The notes under the pieces are model-generated. The model saw only the letters and a list, made by a program, of their open reading frames with translations, did not search any database and was not told the origin of the DNA. 64,000 bases of DNA, taken from positions 1-64,000 of the forward strand of contig PYSS01000022.1 in NCBI GenBank assembly GCA_003049465.1, read 5' to 3'. This DNA comes from Magnaporthiopsis rhizophila. Its lineage: Eukaryota > Ascomycota > Sordariomycetes > Magnaporthales > Magnaporthaceae. Both the position numbers and the translations under genes were made by a program. Positions 21,400 through 35,234 of this stretch are shown here, piece after piece; the stretch's first letter is position 1, and the number at the start of each line of letters is the position of its first letter.

Positions 21400-24300
21400 T
21401 TTGGCTGGCACCTGGCTCTTTGGCAGCTGCGTCTCCTGACTTTCTGGTTACTTATTTGATCATTGATGCAAGGACGGACTCCATTCCAGTGCATTTGGGA
21501 ATAAATGGACCGAGGTGGGGCAGGCGAACGACCCCCTGCCTGCAGCAAGGCGACGCCAAGTGCCAAGGAGCTGCGGCTAAATTTGGGTCCCGCATTGTTT
21601 GAGGACGCGCACACGTGACAGGCCACGAACCCCTCGGTGCAGGAGGTAGACAACATCTATTCTTGCTGGGCAGCATTTTGGGGACTGCCGACGGATTGGG
21701 TGTTGACTTGACGATTCCAGTGGGGTTTCCGCACATGATATTAGATATTAGACTTACCGAGCTATCAAAAGAACAAATGCGAGGGTCGAGTGTTACGGAC
21801 GGCAGAACCAACCCTGACTTCCATGTTCGGGAATCCGCTAGTAATGGTAATTGGATGGATGCATACTGAATTTTTTTCTGGGAGTATAGTGCTTTTTTCG
21901 CCGGATAGCGACATCGTGAGAACACCAAACTTATCTACTAGGTTCATTACCAAGGACTTGTGGAAGTAGGTACATAATTAGGTACCCGTGATTCCTGAAG
22001 GTTTTTTGTTAGTCGCATTTCTAAATTGCTGCCTTGAAGACTCAGCGCTCGGATTCAGCAGAACATCCCATGTCTGATACGTGGCCATGCACTTCTCCGC
22101 ACGTCCGGCTTAGAGGTCATTGCGCACCAGCTCGCGTCTGGATTTGCAACCGGCTCCCTGCCAGCCTGAAGCGCTCGGGTAGCGTTCGTTCCAGCGGGGA
22201 GAAGTGGGTAGCATTATGTTTTTCTTTTTTGACGTGAAGTTTAGTTGTTTTTTGTTTCCCGTCCGAACTGACATTAACACCCTGGCTCATCCAAAACGCT
22301 ACAACCGACGAGGTGTGCATGTGTCTCAAGCGTGCATGCCCGGTCCCCGTGGTAGATCGCGTTTATCGCGCGATGGCCAATCGGCTGTTCTGTTAGCCAG
22401 GCACCCCGACATCTCTCCAGAAAGCGGCTCCCCGCAGGCTCGACGTGAGACACAAGATGTAAGCTGACCTGAGCCCAGCCCGCGCATCTCGGGCGACGAT
22501 GTCCGAGAGGCTACGCCCTTTAAGCCCGACAGGAGGCGGTCATGTTTCACAGATTGGCGCAGATCTAATCCTGCGGTCTGGCTCTCTTTCTGTTGGCCCG
22601 GCATCGACATGTCACCTGGACAAGCGCGATTTTTTATCCCCTTTTTTTATCATATACCAGCCCGATGAGAATATCCTGTTACTCTACCAATCGGCTGGAC
22701 AAGAACGGCGGCTCAGCCTGCCATGTCCTTGACGATCTAAACAAGGAAACGGGATAAAAATGGGGCTCGCGTGATTGTTTTATGCAGCCTGTCCCCAATG
22801 AGTCCTAATGGTTGCCACAGATCGCGTGGATACCAGGCCTTACAAATCACGGGAATGCCCACCGGCGATTTAGGCTGGGATAGCCCGGACAGACAGTCCC
22901 CGAAAAGGAATCTCTATCGCCAAGGAGGCGGCAAGAAATCTTAGCCACGAATGGGAGCTGCTCCCTGCCACAGCGGCTTACTGTGCAATACTGGGTGTTG
23001 ATACTGTTTCTCACCGTCAAGCAGCCTCGCCCCACTGATGCGCGCTCAATTAGGGATGGTTCAACCTATTATACCAGCTTGGCGACCCCAGCCCCGTTCG
23101 CCAGCGCCCAGGCAGCGGCGGCAAGAGAATGTATTGCAGCAAAGGGTCTGTAGGAATCCAGAACGCTCCCAGAACAAAATGGAATGAAGGAAAAAAGCAA
23201 CCCCAAACGTAGCCACGCGATCCGCCCCACCGGGGGGTTCTGCGGAGGGACGGTCGAGCAATTCGGGTGCGAATAGAAACCAGGAGGCGGGTAGGGGACT
23301 CTTCAGGGGTTGGCTTCCCGTTCCATGTTGGTAGAGCGGACTTGGCTTGTGGGACTAATTTCGCGGAGACCACAGCGAGCTCGGCGATAACGTTTGTATG
23401 CATTACTTTGAGGGGTCAAGGAACAAAGAGGATGAAAGGAAGTACTTAGGTACCTAGGTAAATGTCTCCTGGAATCTGCCGGCGAGCTATTTCGATTGCC
23501 TCGTGTCGCAGAACGTTGCAACGCTCACCTTGAAGCTTTACCTGCCAAATGCGAACAGACCGAGTAGTTGATCGAAAGGTCGGGCTGGCTGCCCGTAAAA
23601 ATGGACCAGATCTGTTGATTAGTGGAGCTTGGCAGCCCCATTCTCGGGGTTAAGAGAAGCGAGACGAGATTATTCCAAGCATGGCAAAATAGGTGGCCAA
23701 CGGTAAGCGGTGAATGCCGAGAGCGGGCTGCTCTGGGAAGACTTCCGGTGCTGTCTTTGTTCTGCGCCATCAGGCTGGTGATGTTCGCTTCGCGAAAAAG
23801 CCAATTTCACTCTGGCCCGCTTCGGGGTCTCGGACAGTTGAGCCATGGACGGAACAGGAAAAACGCGTGGGTACGGGCGGGGAAGGTGGGAAGGGGACAC
23901 GCTGGCCCGTCATGGCTGGTCTGGACCGGCCCCTGCCAACCGAATGCAGCGTGCACATTCCTTTGTTAGAGGTGCCAGCTGCATGGCACAGTTGCTTGTT
24001 GGTCATGGCGGTTTGGGGCTTTTGCGAGGCCCGAAACAGGTAAGTGGAATCCGTTTTCATATGTCAATGGCCGGCTGTTTGCGTCAGACTCGGCGCTGTC
24101 TGCATTCCGCGGGATGGCTGGCTCATGGTCATCGTCTCTGGCGGAGGGGCTAGATCAACAGAAGAGAAGAAGGATGGAAGCCGATCTGAATAATGCCGAT
24201 CAATTTGAGCAGGCAGAGGCGCCACAGTCTTGCCGGGAAGGCGTTGCATCGCGCGAACTTCCGTTTCTCGGCGCGCGTCCCGATTGGGACATGTTTGACA

Positions 24301-26186
24301 GGCGGCTGTGATGGCACCGTAGCAGGATCAAACGGTACGAAACATCAGCGCTATACGCACACACAAACTCGTCATGACCTACAGCGAATTCCGTAAATTC
24401 TCTGGCCTGGAAACAATCGATGAGATCTGCTGGAAGACAAGGCCGCGCAACCAGCATCCCCACGCAGACCCATACTGCCCCGGGATCAGTCGCTAGGCAT
24501 GTCATCCAACGCATTAGGAATGCCCATTATCGTCGCCTTCCAAGATTTCCTCCAGCCTATGGAGGTATCTAGTAGGGGTATTATAAGCCAGAGATCCTGG
24601 CCTCAGAGCCCAACAGGAGAGGACACGCAGGAGGGCAAAAGATCCCCCGGTACTTATGATGGCAACTGGATGCTAAACTGGGTGCTGACTGAGGACCGGT
24701 TCCAGCTAGTCCCCACCGTGGACGGATGAGCGTGGTATGTCCCGGGCCCATGCGCGGCTTGTCAGTTGCCCCGAACGCCCGAAAAAAGCACGCCTTTTGT
24801 CCCGCTGTGCACCAGAGATCTCACGCTCGGCTCGGACTCGTCTAACTGATGGTACTGGCGCGGGAGGGCCCATCATCGGCGTGTGTGTGTGGATATGTCT
24901 CATGCTACGTCGAATGTACACACACAGAGGCAGACCGCTACAAACCTACAGTCGAGACGGGTGGAGGATTGCATTGTTTTTTTTGGTGCCTGTGTGAATG
25001 CGAGACAGTACGCAACACCAGGCTGAGCCCCAGCTGAGACTCCAAATGTCTATCAATACTTCGCGGTGTAGTCTGTGGCACGCGCAGGAGCAGGGGCCGA
25101 GTAGAGCGTAGACGGTGACAGGCTGGAGATGTCGAGTAAGCTGAGGCTGTGGCGGCCTGTTCTGCCCGGTGCTGCGGTTGTTGGGTTGGGTCGATTACTA
25201 TTACTGCGATGACGGCGCAGGTCACCGCGTTGCTGGCCTGCACGTCCCACTTCGCGTCTAACCAAGAAGAGGGCGCTGCGGATGCCGTTAGCAGTCCCCA
25301 AGCCTCTTTCGATCCGTCGGCGTCCAACGCTCTCCGACTGTCTGCGTCGCACGCCGCACAGGCACCAGACCGCCTGCCGCAAGCTGTGGAGCGGTCCCTG
25401 TCTCTTCGTTCCGGTGGCCTCGACGGCCGTCGTTTTAATACAGTCCAGCGCCCGCCCCGACCCTGCCCAAAGGCGGGCGACCCGCACGACGATTACCAAC
25501 CAATTCTGTCTCTCGAGCCATTGATGCCACCAGCCTGCGAGCGCACCCGACCCGCAATTCCAGTCCACCACGCACCTCGGGCCCCTGTTTTTGTTCGCGA
25601 CTGGGATCCCTGCGTCTTTTAGGCGGCCTTTCCCACCCTCGCTCGCCCTCCTTTTTCTTCGCCCCGGAAACCCGAGCCATCCGACCTCCCCCAAGGCCAG
25701 CCAGCCCCCAGCCTACCAGCCCGCCAGGCCACGCGTGAATTCTGAAGCGAGGAAACACACCCCGAAAAAAAGTGACCAGAAGAAAAACATCCAATCTTCT
25801 GGGCCTCCTCCACAGTTGGCCGAGGGGCGTCAACACTGACTGACTTGCGACATCGAGCCGGCTGATTTCCCGCCTGAAGCATCGTTGTGCCGCATTTCCA
25901 GATCTCGGCTGGCATTTGCGTGCCGGCTGTAGACAACGCCCTTTGTTCCGACGAATCCCCTTCCAGCGCTTCCCCACGAGTCGACGACATCCGGGACCCG
26001 ATTCTCCCAATTCGCGAGCCGCCGATCCTCGAACGTCGTGTCCTGGCCATTGGCGACCCTCTGGAGGAGACACGCGTCAGCATCCTGTTCGCATTGGCGA
26101 TCAACCCGAGCGCGGCGAGGCCATAACGGCCCGGACTGGCGCACATCGAGAGTTGATCGGGCGGTCGCCCGCAACCTGTCGAGACA
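21400..26186. other. 4.8-kb gene-poor region
   Basis: No open frame on either strand shows recognisable domains or a plausible spliced gene. The region spans the GCN5 promoter (left) and the flippase promoter and 5' leader (right). Open frames at 25053-26572 on the minus strand have Arg/Gly/Pro-rich translations typical of antisense of GC-rich leader DNA. It could hold long non-coding RNAs or a lineage-specific gene I fail to see. Confidence 0.45.
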
Positions 26187-29100
26187 ATGGCGCCCCCAGC
26201 CCTGTCCAAGAGCTCGACCCTGAAGCACATTAGCAACAGGGCAAGATGGCCGACCAGGAAGATGACCATCAACAGCAGCGGTGTCAAGCGGCTATCGCTG
26301 ATCGGCAGGATACAACGCGCCGGCTCCTCGGCCGAGAAGAAGAGGGCATCGACCGCGACGGGCGGTATCGGGAGCATAGGCTCCATACCAGAACAGCAGG
26401 AGGAGGATGAGGATGAGGATGACGATGCCGGCGACGGACCCGGGCCGCGAACACTCTTCTTCAACCTGCCGCTACCGCCAGAAATGAAGGACGAAAACGA
26501 CGAGCCGATCGTCGAGTACACGCGGAACAAGATCCGGACAGCAAAATACACGCCCTTGTCCTTTATACCCAAGAACCTGTTCCTTCAGTTCCACAACATC
26601 GCCAACATCTATTTCCTTTTCCTCGTCGTATTAGCCGTGAGTTCCCCATCTCAGCCACAGCGTCCCCATCGCAGCCGTCGCAGCCTCCACGCGCATAGCA
26701 TGTTGAGGTTGAGACGCCATCTTGGATACGAGTAGTTTACCAACCGCGTCTGTGTGACAGTTTTTCCCTATTTTTGGCAGCGTCAACCCCGGCCTTGGTG
26801 CCGTTCCCATAATATTTATCGTGGTGGTCACGGCCATCAAAGATGCGATCGAAGACTCCAGGAGAACGATGTCCGACAACGAACTAAACGACTCCACCAT
26901 CCACCGCCTGTGCGGGTGGAACAATGTGAACGTCAAGGAGGACAACGTCTCGGCGTGGCGCAAGTTCAAGAAGGCGAACACGAAGGTCTTTGGCGGCTTG
27001 TGGCACGTACTCCAGGGCCTGTTCAGTAAGGCGGCCAGGGAAAAGAACGCAAAAAGGAAGGCCGATGAGGCTGCGCTCGGCGCAAACCCGAGGATGTCGA
27101 TGGAGTCGCGTCGCACGAGGCCACAGTCGATGGTGTCGGCCCACAACGACGCGTCGTTTGTGTCGGCGCGGGAGGACATTCAGATGACTCCCGTCCCGTC
27201 GCCGCTGCCCCGCGCAGAGAGCAATGTGCACCCTCTCGATAGGCCGCAGCAGGGTGGAGAGGCCGATGGGCGGCCCTCGGGGTTCTCGTTCCGGGGAAAC
27301 TCGTCCGAGATGATGAACATCAAGACCGACCTGATCAACCACGCCATACCCGCCGAAGGCAAGGCCCGGTTCCGTCGCGACAAGTGGAAGAACTTGCAGG
27401 TTGGCGACTTTGTGCGCGTTTACAACGACGACGAGCTCCCCGCCGACATCGTTATTCTTTCCACCTCGGACCCTGAAGGCGCGTGCTACATCGAAACGAA
27501 GAACCTGGACGGCGAGACCAACCTCAAGTTCCGCAGTGCCCTGCGGTGCGGCCAGACGCTCAAGAATTCGAGGGACTGCGAAAGAGCGCAGTTCGTCATC
27601 GAGAGTGAGGCGCCGCAGCCCAACCTGTACAAGTACAACGGCGCCATCAAGTGGAAGCAAGCCATCGAAGGCGACCCGTCGGGGTCCTGGCGCGACATGT
27701 CCGAGCCCATCACCATCGACAACACGCTCCTCCGTGGCTGCAACCTGCGGAACACCGACTGGGTCCTCGGCGTCGTCCTTTTCACGGGGCACGACACCAA
27801 GATCATGATGAACGCGGGTATCACTCCAACCAAGAGGCCGCGCATCGCCCGTGAGCTCAACTACAACGTCGTCTGCAATTTCCTCATCCTCCTGGCCATC
27901 TGTCTTGTCTCGGCCATCGCCAACGGGTTTGCCTTTGGCAGCTCTGATTCATCCATCGCCTCCTTCGAGTACGGGTCCATCGGCGCAACGCCGGGCATGA
28001 CAGGCTTCATCACATTCTGGGCTGCCATTATCCTCTTCCAGAACTTGGTCCCCATCTCGCTCTACATCTCGCTCGAGCTCGTGCGCCTCCTGCAGGCGTT
28101 TTTCATCTATAGCGACGTTGGCATGTACTACGAGGCTATTGACCAGCCTTGCATTCCCAAGTCGTGGAACATTTCGGACGATCTCGGCCAGATCGAGTAC
28201 ATCTTCTCGGACAAGACTGGAACACTGACACAGAATCTCATGGAGTTCAAGAAGGCGACTATAAACGCACAGCCTTACGGCGAGGCCTACACCGAGGCTC
28301 TGGCCGGACTGCATCGCAGGATGGGTATCGACGTCGTCAAGGAAGCGGCCGAGGCGCGAGTGCAGATCGAGGCCGACAAGGTCAAGGCGCTCAAGGCGCT
28401 TCGCGAGATCCACGACAACCCCTACCTCCACGATGATGACCTGCAGTTCATCGCGCCCGACTTCGTCGAGGACCTGACCGGTGCCAGTGGTGAAGAGCAG
28501 CAGGCGGCGTGCGAGCGCTTCATGCTGGCCCTCGCGCTATGTCATACTGTGATCCCCGAGAGGCAGCCTGGCGAGAAAGCCAAGATGAATTATAAGGCGC
28601 AGTCTCCCGACGAGACGGCGCTGGTGTCGACGGCCCGCGACATGGGCTTTACTGTCCTCTCATCCAACTCTGACGGCATCCGTCTGAACGTGATGGGCGA
28701 GGAGAAGTACTTCCCCGTCCTGACCACTATCGAATTCAACTCGTCGCGCAAGCGCATGAGCGCAATTGTCAAGATGCCAGACGGCAAGATTATACTGTTC
28801 TGCAAGGGCGCCGACAGCATCATTTACTCGCGGTTGAAGAAGGGGGAGCAGCAGGAGCTTCGTAAGACGACGGCCGAGCACCTCGAGATGTTTGCTCGCG
28901 AAGGATTGCGCACGCTTTGCATCGCCGAGAGGGAGCTGTCGGAGAAGGAGTACCTGGCATGGCGCGCGGAGCACGACAAGGCCGCGACGGCTCTAGAGGA
29001 TCGTGAGGACAAGATGGAAGCCGTTGCCGACACGATCGAGCAGGAGCTGAGCCTCATTGGTGGTACTGCCATCGAGGATCGCCTTCAGGATGGCGTGCCC

Positions 29101-31039
29101 GACACCATCGCTCTCCTGGCCGAGGCCGGCATCAAGCTCTGGGTGCTGACGGGCGACAAGGTTGAGACGGCCATCAACATCGGTTTCTCGTGCAATCTGC
29201 TCAACAACGACATGGAGCTGCTCAACCTCAAGGTCGACGAGGACGAGACGGGAGCCACCCCACCAGAACAATTCCTGGAGACTCTCAACAACGAGCTGGA
29301 CAGGCATCTGGCCGTCTTCGGCCTCACCGGAAGCGACGAGGATCTGGCTGCGGCCATGTTGAGCCATGAGCCGCCGCCGCCGACCCACGCCGTCGTCGTT
29401 GACGGCTTCACTCTGCGGTACTTGCTCGAGGACACGCTTAAGCAAAAGTTCCTCCTCCTGTGCAAGCAGTGCAAGTCGGTGCTCTGCTGCCGTGTCAGCC
29501 CAGCGCAGAAGGCCGCCGTGTGCTCGTTGGTCAAGAATGGACTCGACGTCATGACCCTATCCATTGGAGACGGCGCCAACGACGTGGCCATGATCCAAGA
29601 GGCCGACGTCGGTGTTGGCATTGCTGGTGTTGAGGGTCGCCAGGCGGTCATGTCGTCGGATTACGCCATCGCCCAGTTCAGCTTCCTGCAGCGTCTCGTG
29701 CTGGTCCATGGCCGATGGTCGTACCGCCGCGTCGCCGAGTGTACCAACAACTTCTTCTACAAGAGCATGGTCTGGACGTTTCCCATCTTCTGGTTCCAGA
29801 TCTTCTGCGACTTTGACCAGACGTACCTCTTCGACTACACCTACATCCTCGCCTTCAACCTCTTCTTCACCTCGGTTCCCGTCATCCTTATGGCTGTGCT
29901 GGACCAGGACGTGTCCGACGCCGTCTCTCTGGCCGTACCGCAACTTTACCAGCGCGGCATTGAGCGGCTGGAGTGGACACGAACCAAGTTCTGGTAAGCT
30001 TCGATGCTCTTCTGCTGATGTTTGGACGTACAAGTACTAACGATCTCTCTCTTCATCTTTCAGGCTCTACATGGCGGACGGCATGTACCAGGGTATCATG
30101 TCCTTCTTCATCCCGTACCTCGTCATCATTGGCTCGCCGTTCATTACGCACAATGGTCTGGACGTGACCGACCGCCTCCGTCTCGGAGCATACGTCGCCC
30201 ACCCCGCTGTGGTTACCATCAACCTCTACATCCTGATCAACACCTACCAATGGGATTGGGTCATCCTGTTGTCTGTTGTCATCAGCGACCTGTTCATCTT
30301 CTTCTGGACCGGCGTGTTTACTATGGATACTTACTCGGGCCAGTTTTACAAGTCGGCACCCCAGCTTTATGCGGAGCCAACCTTTTGGGCGGTCTTCATC
30401 ATCACGCCAGTCATGTGCGTCTTTCCCAGGTTCGCCATCAAGGCCCTTCAGAAGGTGTACTGGCCCTACGACGTCGACATCATCCGCGAACAGGTCCAGC
30501 AGGGCAAGTTCCGCGATGTGGATGCCGCCGCGGGCCAGCCTTTACTGCCTGGCTGCACGACTGCGGGCTCCTCTCCCTCGCTTGCCAAGGGCAAGCCTGG
30601 ACCCTTTTCCGGCGCCGACGACGACCAGAGGCCCATCTACCCGCCCTCGGTGGCCACGCACACTAGGACACAGACTGGTAGCGACGGGACAAACTATACG
30701 GGCCACCGCATGTCGATGGAGCAGGTGCCTATAGAGCCGGCGCCGATGGAGACTGTCGAGTCGCCGGTGGATCGGGCGCCTACCAGGCCGTCGATGGATC
30801 GGGCGCGGCCGTCATACGACAGGGTACGTGCGTCCATGGACCGGGTGCGGCCAAGCTACGAGGCCAGCAACGACTTTACGTCAGCCGCACGGCTCTCTAG
30901 GGTGGAGTCGACGAGGTCGAGGACGGGGGGCCCGCCGCCGAGCACCAGCAACATGTGGTCCGGACGGCTACGAGGTCTGTCGATGATCTCGGCCAAGAGC
31001 AGGACGGGTCCTGACGTGAAGCAAGGAACGCCCCCGTGA
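26187..31039 (+). CDS. dnf1: P4-type phospholipid flippase, Dnf1/Dnf2-like
   Basis: Three exons (26187-26636, 26761-29993, 30064-31039) give 1552 residues, close to yeast Dnf1/2. Intron 1 (124 nt) splits the first membrane hairpin: LFLVVLA joins FFPIFGSVNPG. Intron 2 (70 nt) starts GTAAGC and has a CTAAC branch point. Motifs in order: DGETNLK at about residue 400 (P4 actuator loop), LVPISLYISLEL (M4), phosphorylated aspartate D634 in DKTGTLT, KGADS in the nucleotide domain, GDGANDVAMIQ at about 1086, then the C-terminal six-helix block. The tail (after about 1390) is hydrophilic with SMDRxRPSYDR repeats. The enzyme flips aminophospholipids or lysophospholipids to the cytosolic leaflet at the plasma membrane and apex, with a Cdc50-type partner. 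A 125-residue hydrophilic insert follows M2, as in Dnf1/2. Confidence 0.93.
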
Positions 31040-32479
31040 GCTAGGCCCCGATCACATCCGCCAACGCACATTTCACTTCTTGTGTATTTATGTTGCACAC
31101 ACATCGTCACCCCACTGCGTGGTCAACTCTCCTGCTTTTGTTCATTTGATATCCCATACCAATCTGTCATGCATTGACGAATCTGCATGAGCGACATCTA
31201 CGAGTTCTTCCTTTTTTTTCCTTTTCCTTTTTTTTGCACTTTTTCTTTTGGGGGTTTTCACTTCTTCCTTTTGGCCTTTTGTTTTCTTTCTTTTCCTCCA
31301 TGGCGAAACTAGCCATCTGGTGTTGGTGTCGGCCTTCGGCGCAAGGGCTATGCAAAAGGATCCAGCCCCGTCGAGTCTTGGTTGCTTCTATTCTTCTAAA
31401 AAGGTGAAATTCACCTCCGCAGTCCCTAATTTCCCCGACCTCTCTTCTTTTCTCTTTTTAAAACAAACACTATATATATACCGGAGCCGGGCGTTTAGAG
31501 GGCATCATCAGTCGAAATCGGAACTGGCGAGTGTGGGGAAGCATCTGTTTTCTTTTATCGTTTATTATTTTTGCTTGGTTTTGTTTTTTTCTTTTTCTTT
31601 TTGGAGACTACCCATTTTTTAGTGTACGAGTTGAAAAGCCAACTTTTCCACAACATTCGAGGAAAGCAGGCCCGTGATAGATGGCTCCCGGTCTTCTGCT
31701 TCCAAACACACACACGCACCACTATCTATCTATCTATCCCTGTCAGCTGGCTTCTTCTTGCCAACTTCCTTTTCCTTCTATGTCCTCGAACAGTCGACTC
31801 CTCTCTCTCTCGTCTCTTTGGTACCCTTGTCTGGAAGGCATTGTGCCCCCCAGCTGTGGGAATCACCCCAGGCACGTCTCTCTGCCTCGACCCATCCTCG
31901 TTGTCTCCTCCCTTTAGAATGCCGAGCGGCGGCTTCTGCCTTGGTACATAGCACAGAAAGCAAAACAATTACTACTATACTTCTGACCGTCTTGGCGGGG
32001 ATGCTTACCTAGCTTGAGGTGCGCAGGCGATGAGGATCGTATCTGAAGTGTCCTGTGTCTGATGTCCTGGATTGATAGATCTAAACGTGACGGCCGTTGA
32101 TTCTATACCTTCGCCTAGGCTTAGTTTGACACCTCACTGGTGCGGGAACTGGCGGGCCAGCTGTCACCTATCCTCGTCGGGCCCAATCAAAAGTTAAAAA
32201 CCGGGCAATTTGGGTCAGTGCAGTCGCTGATCGTCAGGGTCGCGATGCGCTGGCCCTGGCCAATAATTGGTCGCGCTGAGCAAGGTGGGGAACTAAACTG
32301 GACCCTCTAAACTCGATGGAATAAGGAGCTCCAACACGACATTTTTTTTTTGGAGCCCCAACAAGAGAGCCGGTCAAGCTCCCAAGGCTCGATGCCATTG
32401 TGAGCCTGTAACAATACGAGACGCCGTCCGCTCAAGCGCCCGTCCCTCAAGGTGTCTTGGATGGCCAGCAGGTGCTGCG
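31040..32479. other. Intergenic region
   Basis: This is the 3' flank of the flippase and the promoter of the aldehyde dehydrogenase. It is strongly pyrimidine-rich with T tracts at 31210-31290 and 31560-31620 and a short CTAT repeat at 31721-31738. No gene is recognised. Confidence 0.5.
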
Positions 32480-34505
32480 ATGAATGCGATTGAAACCTTC
32501 CAGAGCTGGGCTCGCCAGGCCCGGGCTCTGCTTGTTGAGCAGCAAGAGAAGCACCCGGTGTAAGCGTGTCTGTTCAGAAGTCCGGAGGGTGGCGTGATGA
32601 TGGTTGCTGACATGGAAACCACACTGACAGAGAGATTCACAGCCCGCCCGATGTGTACAAAAGTCCCTATGTTATTGCTGTCGTCGTCGCGGTCCTCGGC
32701 GGGCTCGCCATCGCCTACGCGCTGTTGGGCGAGAACGACAAGCCGAGGCGGTATACCGTCCCTCCGGCCAAGATGCCCGACAAGGAGGAGACATTAGACC
32801 AACCCAGCCTGAAGGTGCGGCCAGCCGTTGCTTTTGCCTCTGGTTGCTTTGGGGCAAAGAACAGGAACAGATCATGTACTGACACAGCAAACCTCTCCCC
32901 GCCTCACAGGTGCCAGGCTCTTCGGCGATCCAGTGTTACGCTCCCGCGACGGGCCAGTCCCTCGGCTTCATCAACCCAGCCACGCCCGCGGCCGTCGACC
33001 GGGCGATCGAGCAGGCGGCGGCGGCGCAGAAGACGTGGGCGCGGACCAACTTCCGGGAGCGGCGGCGGGTGCTGCGGTCTATGCTGCAGCACATCCTCGA
33101 CAACCAGGACGAGATCTGCCGGGTGGCGTGTCTGGACTCGGGCAAGACCATGGTGGACGCGCAGCTGGGTGAGATCCTGGTCACGGTCGAGCGGCTGCAG
33201 TGGACGCTGGCGCACGGCGAGGCGGCGCTGCGGCCCACGCGGCGGCCGACCAACCTGCTCATGATGTACAAGCACAACAGCGTTCATTACGAGCCGCTGG
33301 GGGTGATCGCGGCGCTCGTGTCGTGGAACTACCCGTTCCACAACTTGCTCGGCCCCATCGTCTCGGCCATCTTCGCCGGCAACGGCATCCTGACGAAGGT
33401 GTCGGAGAACACGGCCTGGAGCTCGGCCTACTTCACCAGCATCGCACGCGGCGCCCTCGCCGCGCACGGTCACGACCCGGCCCTGGTCCAGACGGTGGCG
33501 TGCTGGCCCCAGGTGGCGGAGCGCATCACGTCGCACCCGGGAATCTCGCACATCACCTTCATCGGCTCCCAGGCCGTCGCCCACAAGGTGGCCGCCTCGG
33601 CCGCCAAGGCCCTGACCCCCGTCTGCGCCGAGCTCGGCGGCAAGGACGCCTGCGTCGTGCTCGACTCGGCCCGCGGCGACCTGAAGCGCATCGTCGAGAT
33701 CCTCCTGCGCGGCACCTTCCAGTCGTCAGGCCAGAACTGCATCGGCATCGAGCGCATCATCGCCACCCCGCGCGTCTACGACGTGCTCGTCGACACCCTG
33801 ACCCCGCGCGTACGCGCCCTGCGCCTGGGCCCGGGCCCCACCGACGCCGACGTCGGCGCCATGGTCTCGGACGCCGCCTTTGACCGCCTCGAGGCCCTGG
33901 TCGCCGATGCGGTCAAGAACGGCGCCCGCCTCCTCGCCGGCGGCCGCCGTCACGTCCACCCGGCCCACCCCAAGGGACACTATTTCTCCCCCACTTTGGT
34001 CGTCGACGTGACCCCGGACATGGCCCTGGCCCGCGAGGAGTGCTTCGGCCCCATCATGGTGCTCATGCGCAGCCCCGAGAACACGGCCCGCGCCGTCCTG
34101 GCCGTCGCCAACGCCCCCAACTTTGGCCTCGGCGGCTCCGTCTTCGGCGGCGACCGCGACCCGGTCCTCCGCGAGGTTGTCAGGGGCATGCGCACGGGCA
34201 TGGTGGCCGTCAACGACTTTGCCGCCTACTACGCCGTCCAGCTGCCCTTCGGCGGCGTCGGCGGCTCAGGTTACGGCCGCTTCGCGGGAGAGGAGGGGCT
34301 CCGCGCCATCTCCAACGCCAAGTCCATCTGCGAGGACCGCTGGGGCTGGCTCCGCGTCCGCACCCCTATCCCGCCGCCCATCCAGTACCCGGTCCGCGAC
34401 CAGGACAGGTCTTGGCGCTTTGCTCGCGGTATCGTCGAGGTCGGGTACGGCCTCACGCTTGGGCGGAAGCTGGGTGGGCTGTTGGGCATTGTGAAGAATG
34501 GGTGA
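32480..34505 (+). CDS. msc7: Membrane-anchored aldehyde dehydrogenase, Msc7-like
   Basis: Three exons (32480-32559, 32643-32814, 32910-34505) give 615 residues. Introns of 83 and 95 nt have GTAAGC and GTGCGG donors and CACAG acceptors. An N-terminal hydrophobic helix (about residues 36-57, YVIAVVVAVLGGLAIAYALL) anchors it in a membrane. The aldehyde dehydrogenase core has SWNYPFHN, FIGSQAVAH, the general base Glu325 in CAELGGKD, the nucleophile Cys361 in SSGQNCIG, and the late LPFGGVGGSGYGRF. The C-terminus WGWLRVRTPIPPPIQYPV is characteristic of the Msc7 (YHR039C) group, an ER-associated enzyme of unknown physiological substrate named from a meiotic sister-chromatid recombination screen. Confidence 0.92.
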
Positions 34506-35119
34506 GGGCTGGGTGAGGAGGGAGTGTATGTGCCGCCAGTACCCTCGCTCATTGGAGGGTAAGATTCATGGGGATGCTGTGGGTGGTCAAAATCCAGATA
34601 TATATCACGAGCGAGGCAGCAGGACGAGGGCATGTCTTATATAATCTTTAATTTATCTAGATATGCATTAATGCAGTGGGAGCCGCCTGGGTATGTAAAG
34701 TGACGCTCTTGTTCTTTACTAAACCATTGAGCCCATCCGTGACAGCACTGTCAAACTCTATGCCAAGACCACCAAACTAACCGGATGATTCTGTATGATT
34801 GTTTCTTATGGATCTTGAATTCAGAAGATATATACTCCCATCCCACGTCGCTCCTCTGCTCTTCCCAGACTTGCCCCCCCAACGTCGGTCGCCAATTCAA
34901 TCTTCTTCTCCTGGTATGAAACTTCGGCTTTGTCCGACTGCTTCTCTCGTACGTCATAGTTGTAGCGGTCGTATGAACCAATCTATTGGCGCAATACCTT
35001 CAAACTTTTCCTTCGCCTGGCCCGCTTTGTGCCTTACCTCCTCCTCAGGAGGCCTGTTCATTCTCACAACCTGGATTGGATATCGGGGCGTTTCCTCCCG
35101 TCAGATGCTCGGCACGCAT
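34506..35119. other. Convergent intergenic region
   Basis: This lies between the 3' ends of the aldehyde dehydrogenase (+) and WASP (-). AT-rich stretches at 34600-34670 and 34780-34830 are consistent with 3' UTRs. No gene is seen. Confidence 0.5.
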
Positions 35120-35194
35120 TTACCAGTCATCATCATCGTCTTCGTCATCTGTTGGAGTATGCCATGTATTAGTATCCAAGAGTTCACACACGAC

Positions 35195-35234
<40 letters not shown>

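Noticed and set aside
25053..26572. Long minus-strand open frames (213, 212 and 317 codons) upstream of and over the flippase start
   Set aside because: The translations are Arg/Gly/Pro/Ser-rich without domains, and they lie antisense to a GC-rich leader and exon 1 of a certain gene.
32904..33584. 226-codon minus-strand frame over the aldehyde dehydrogenase
   Set aside because: Antisense shadow: low-complexity Arg/His/Gly translation opposite a well-conserved enzyme.
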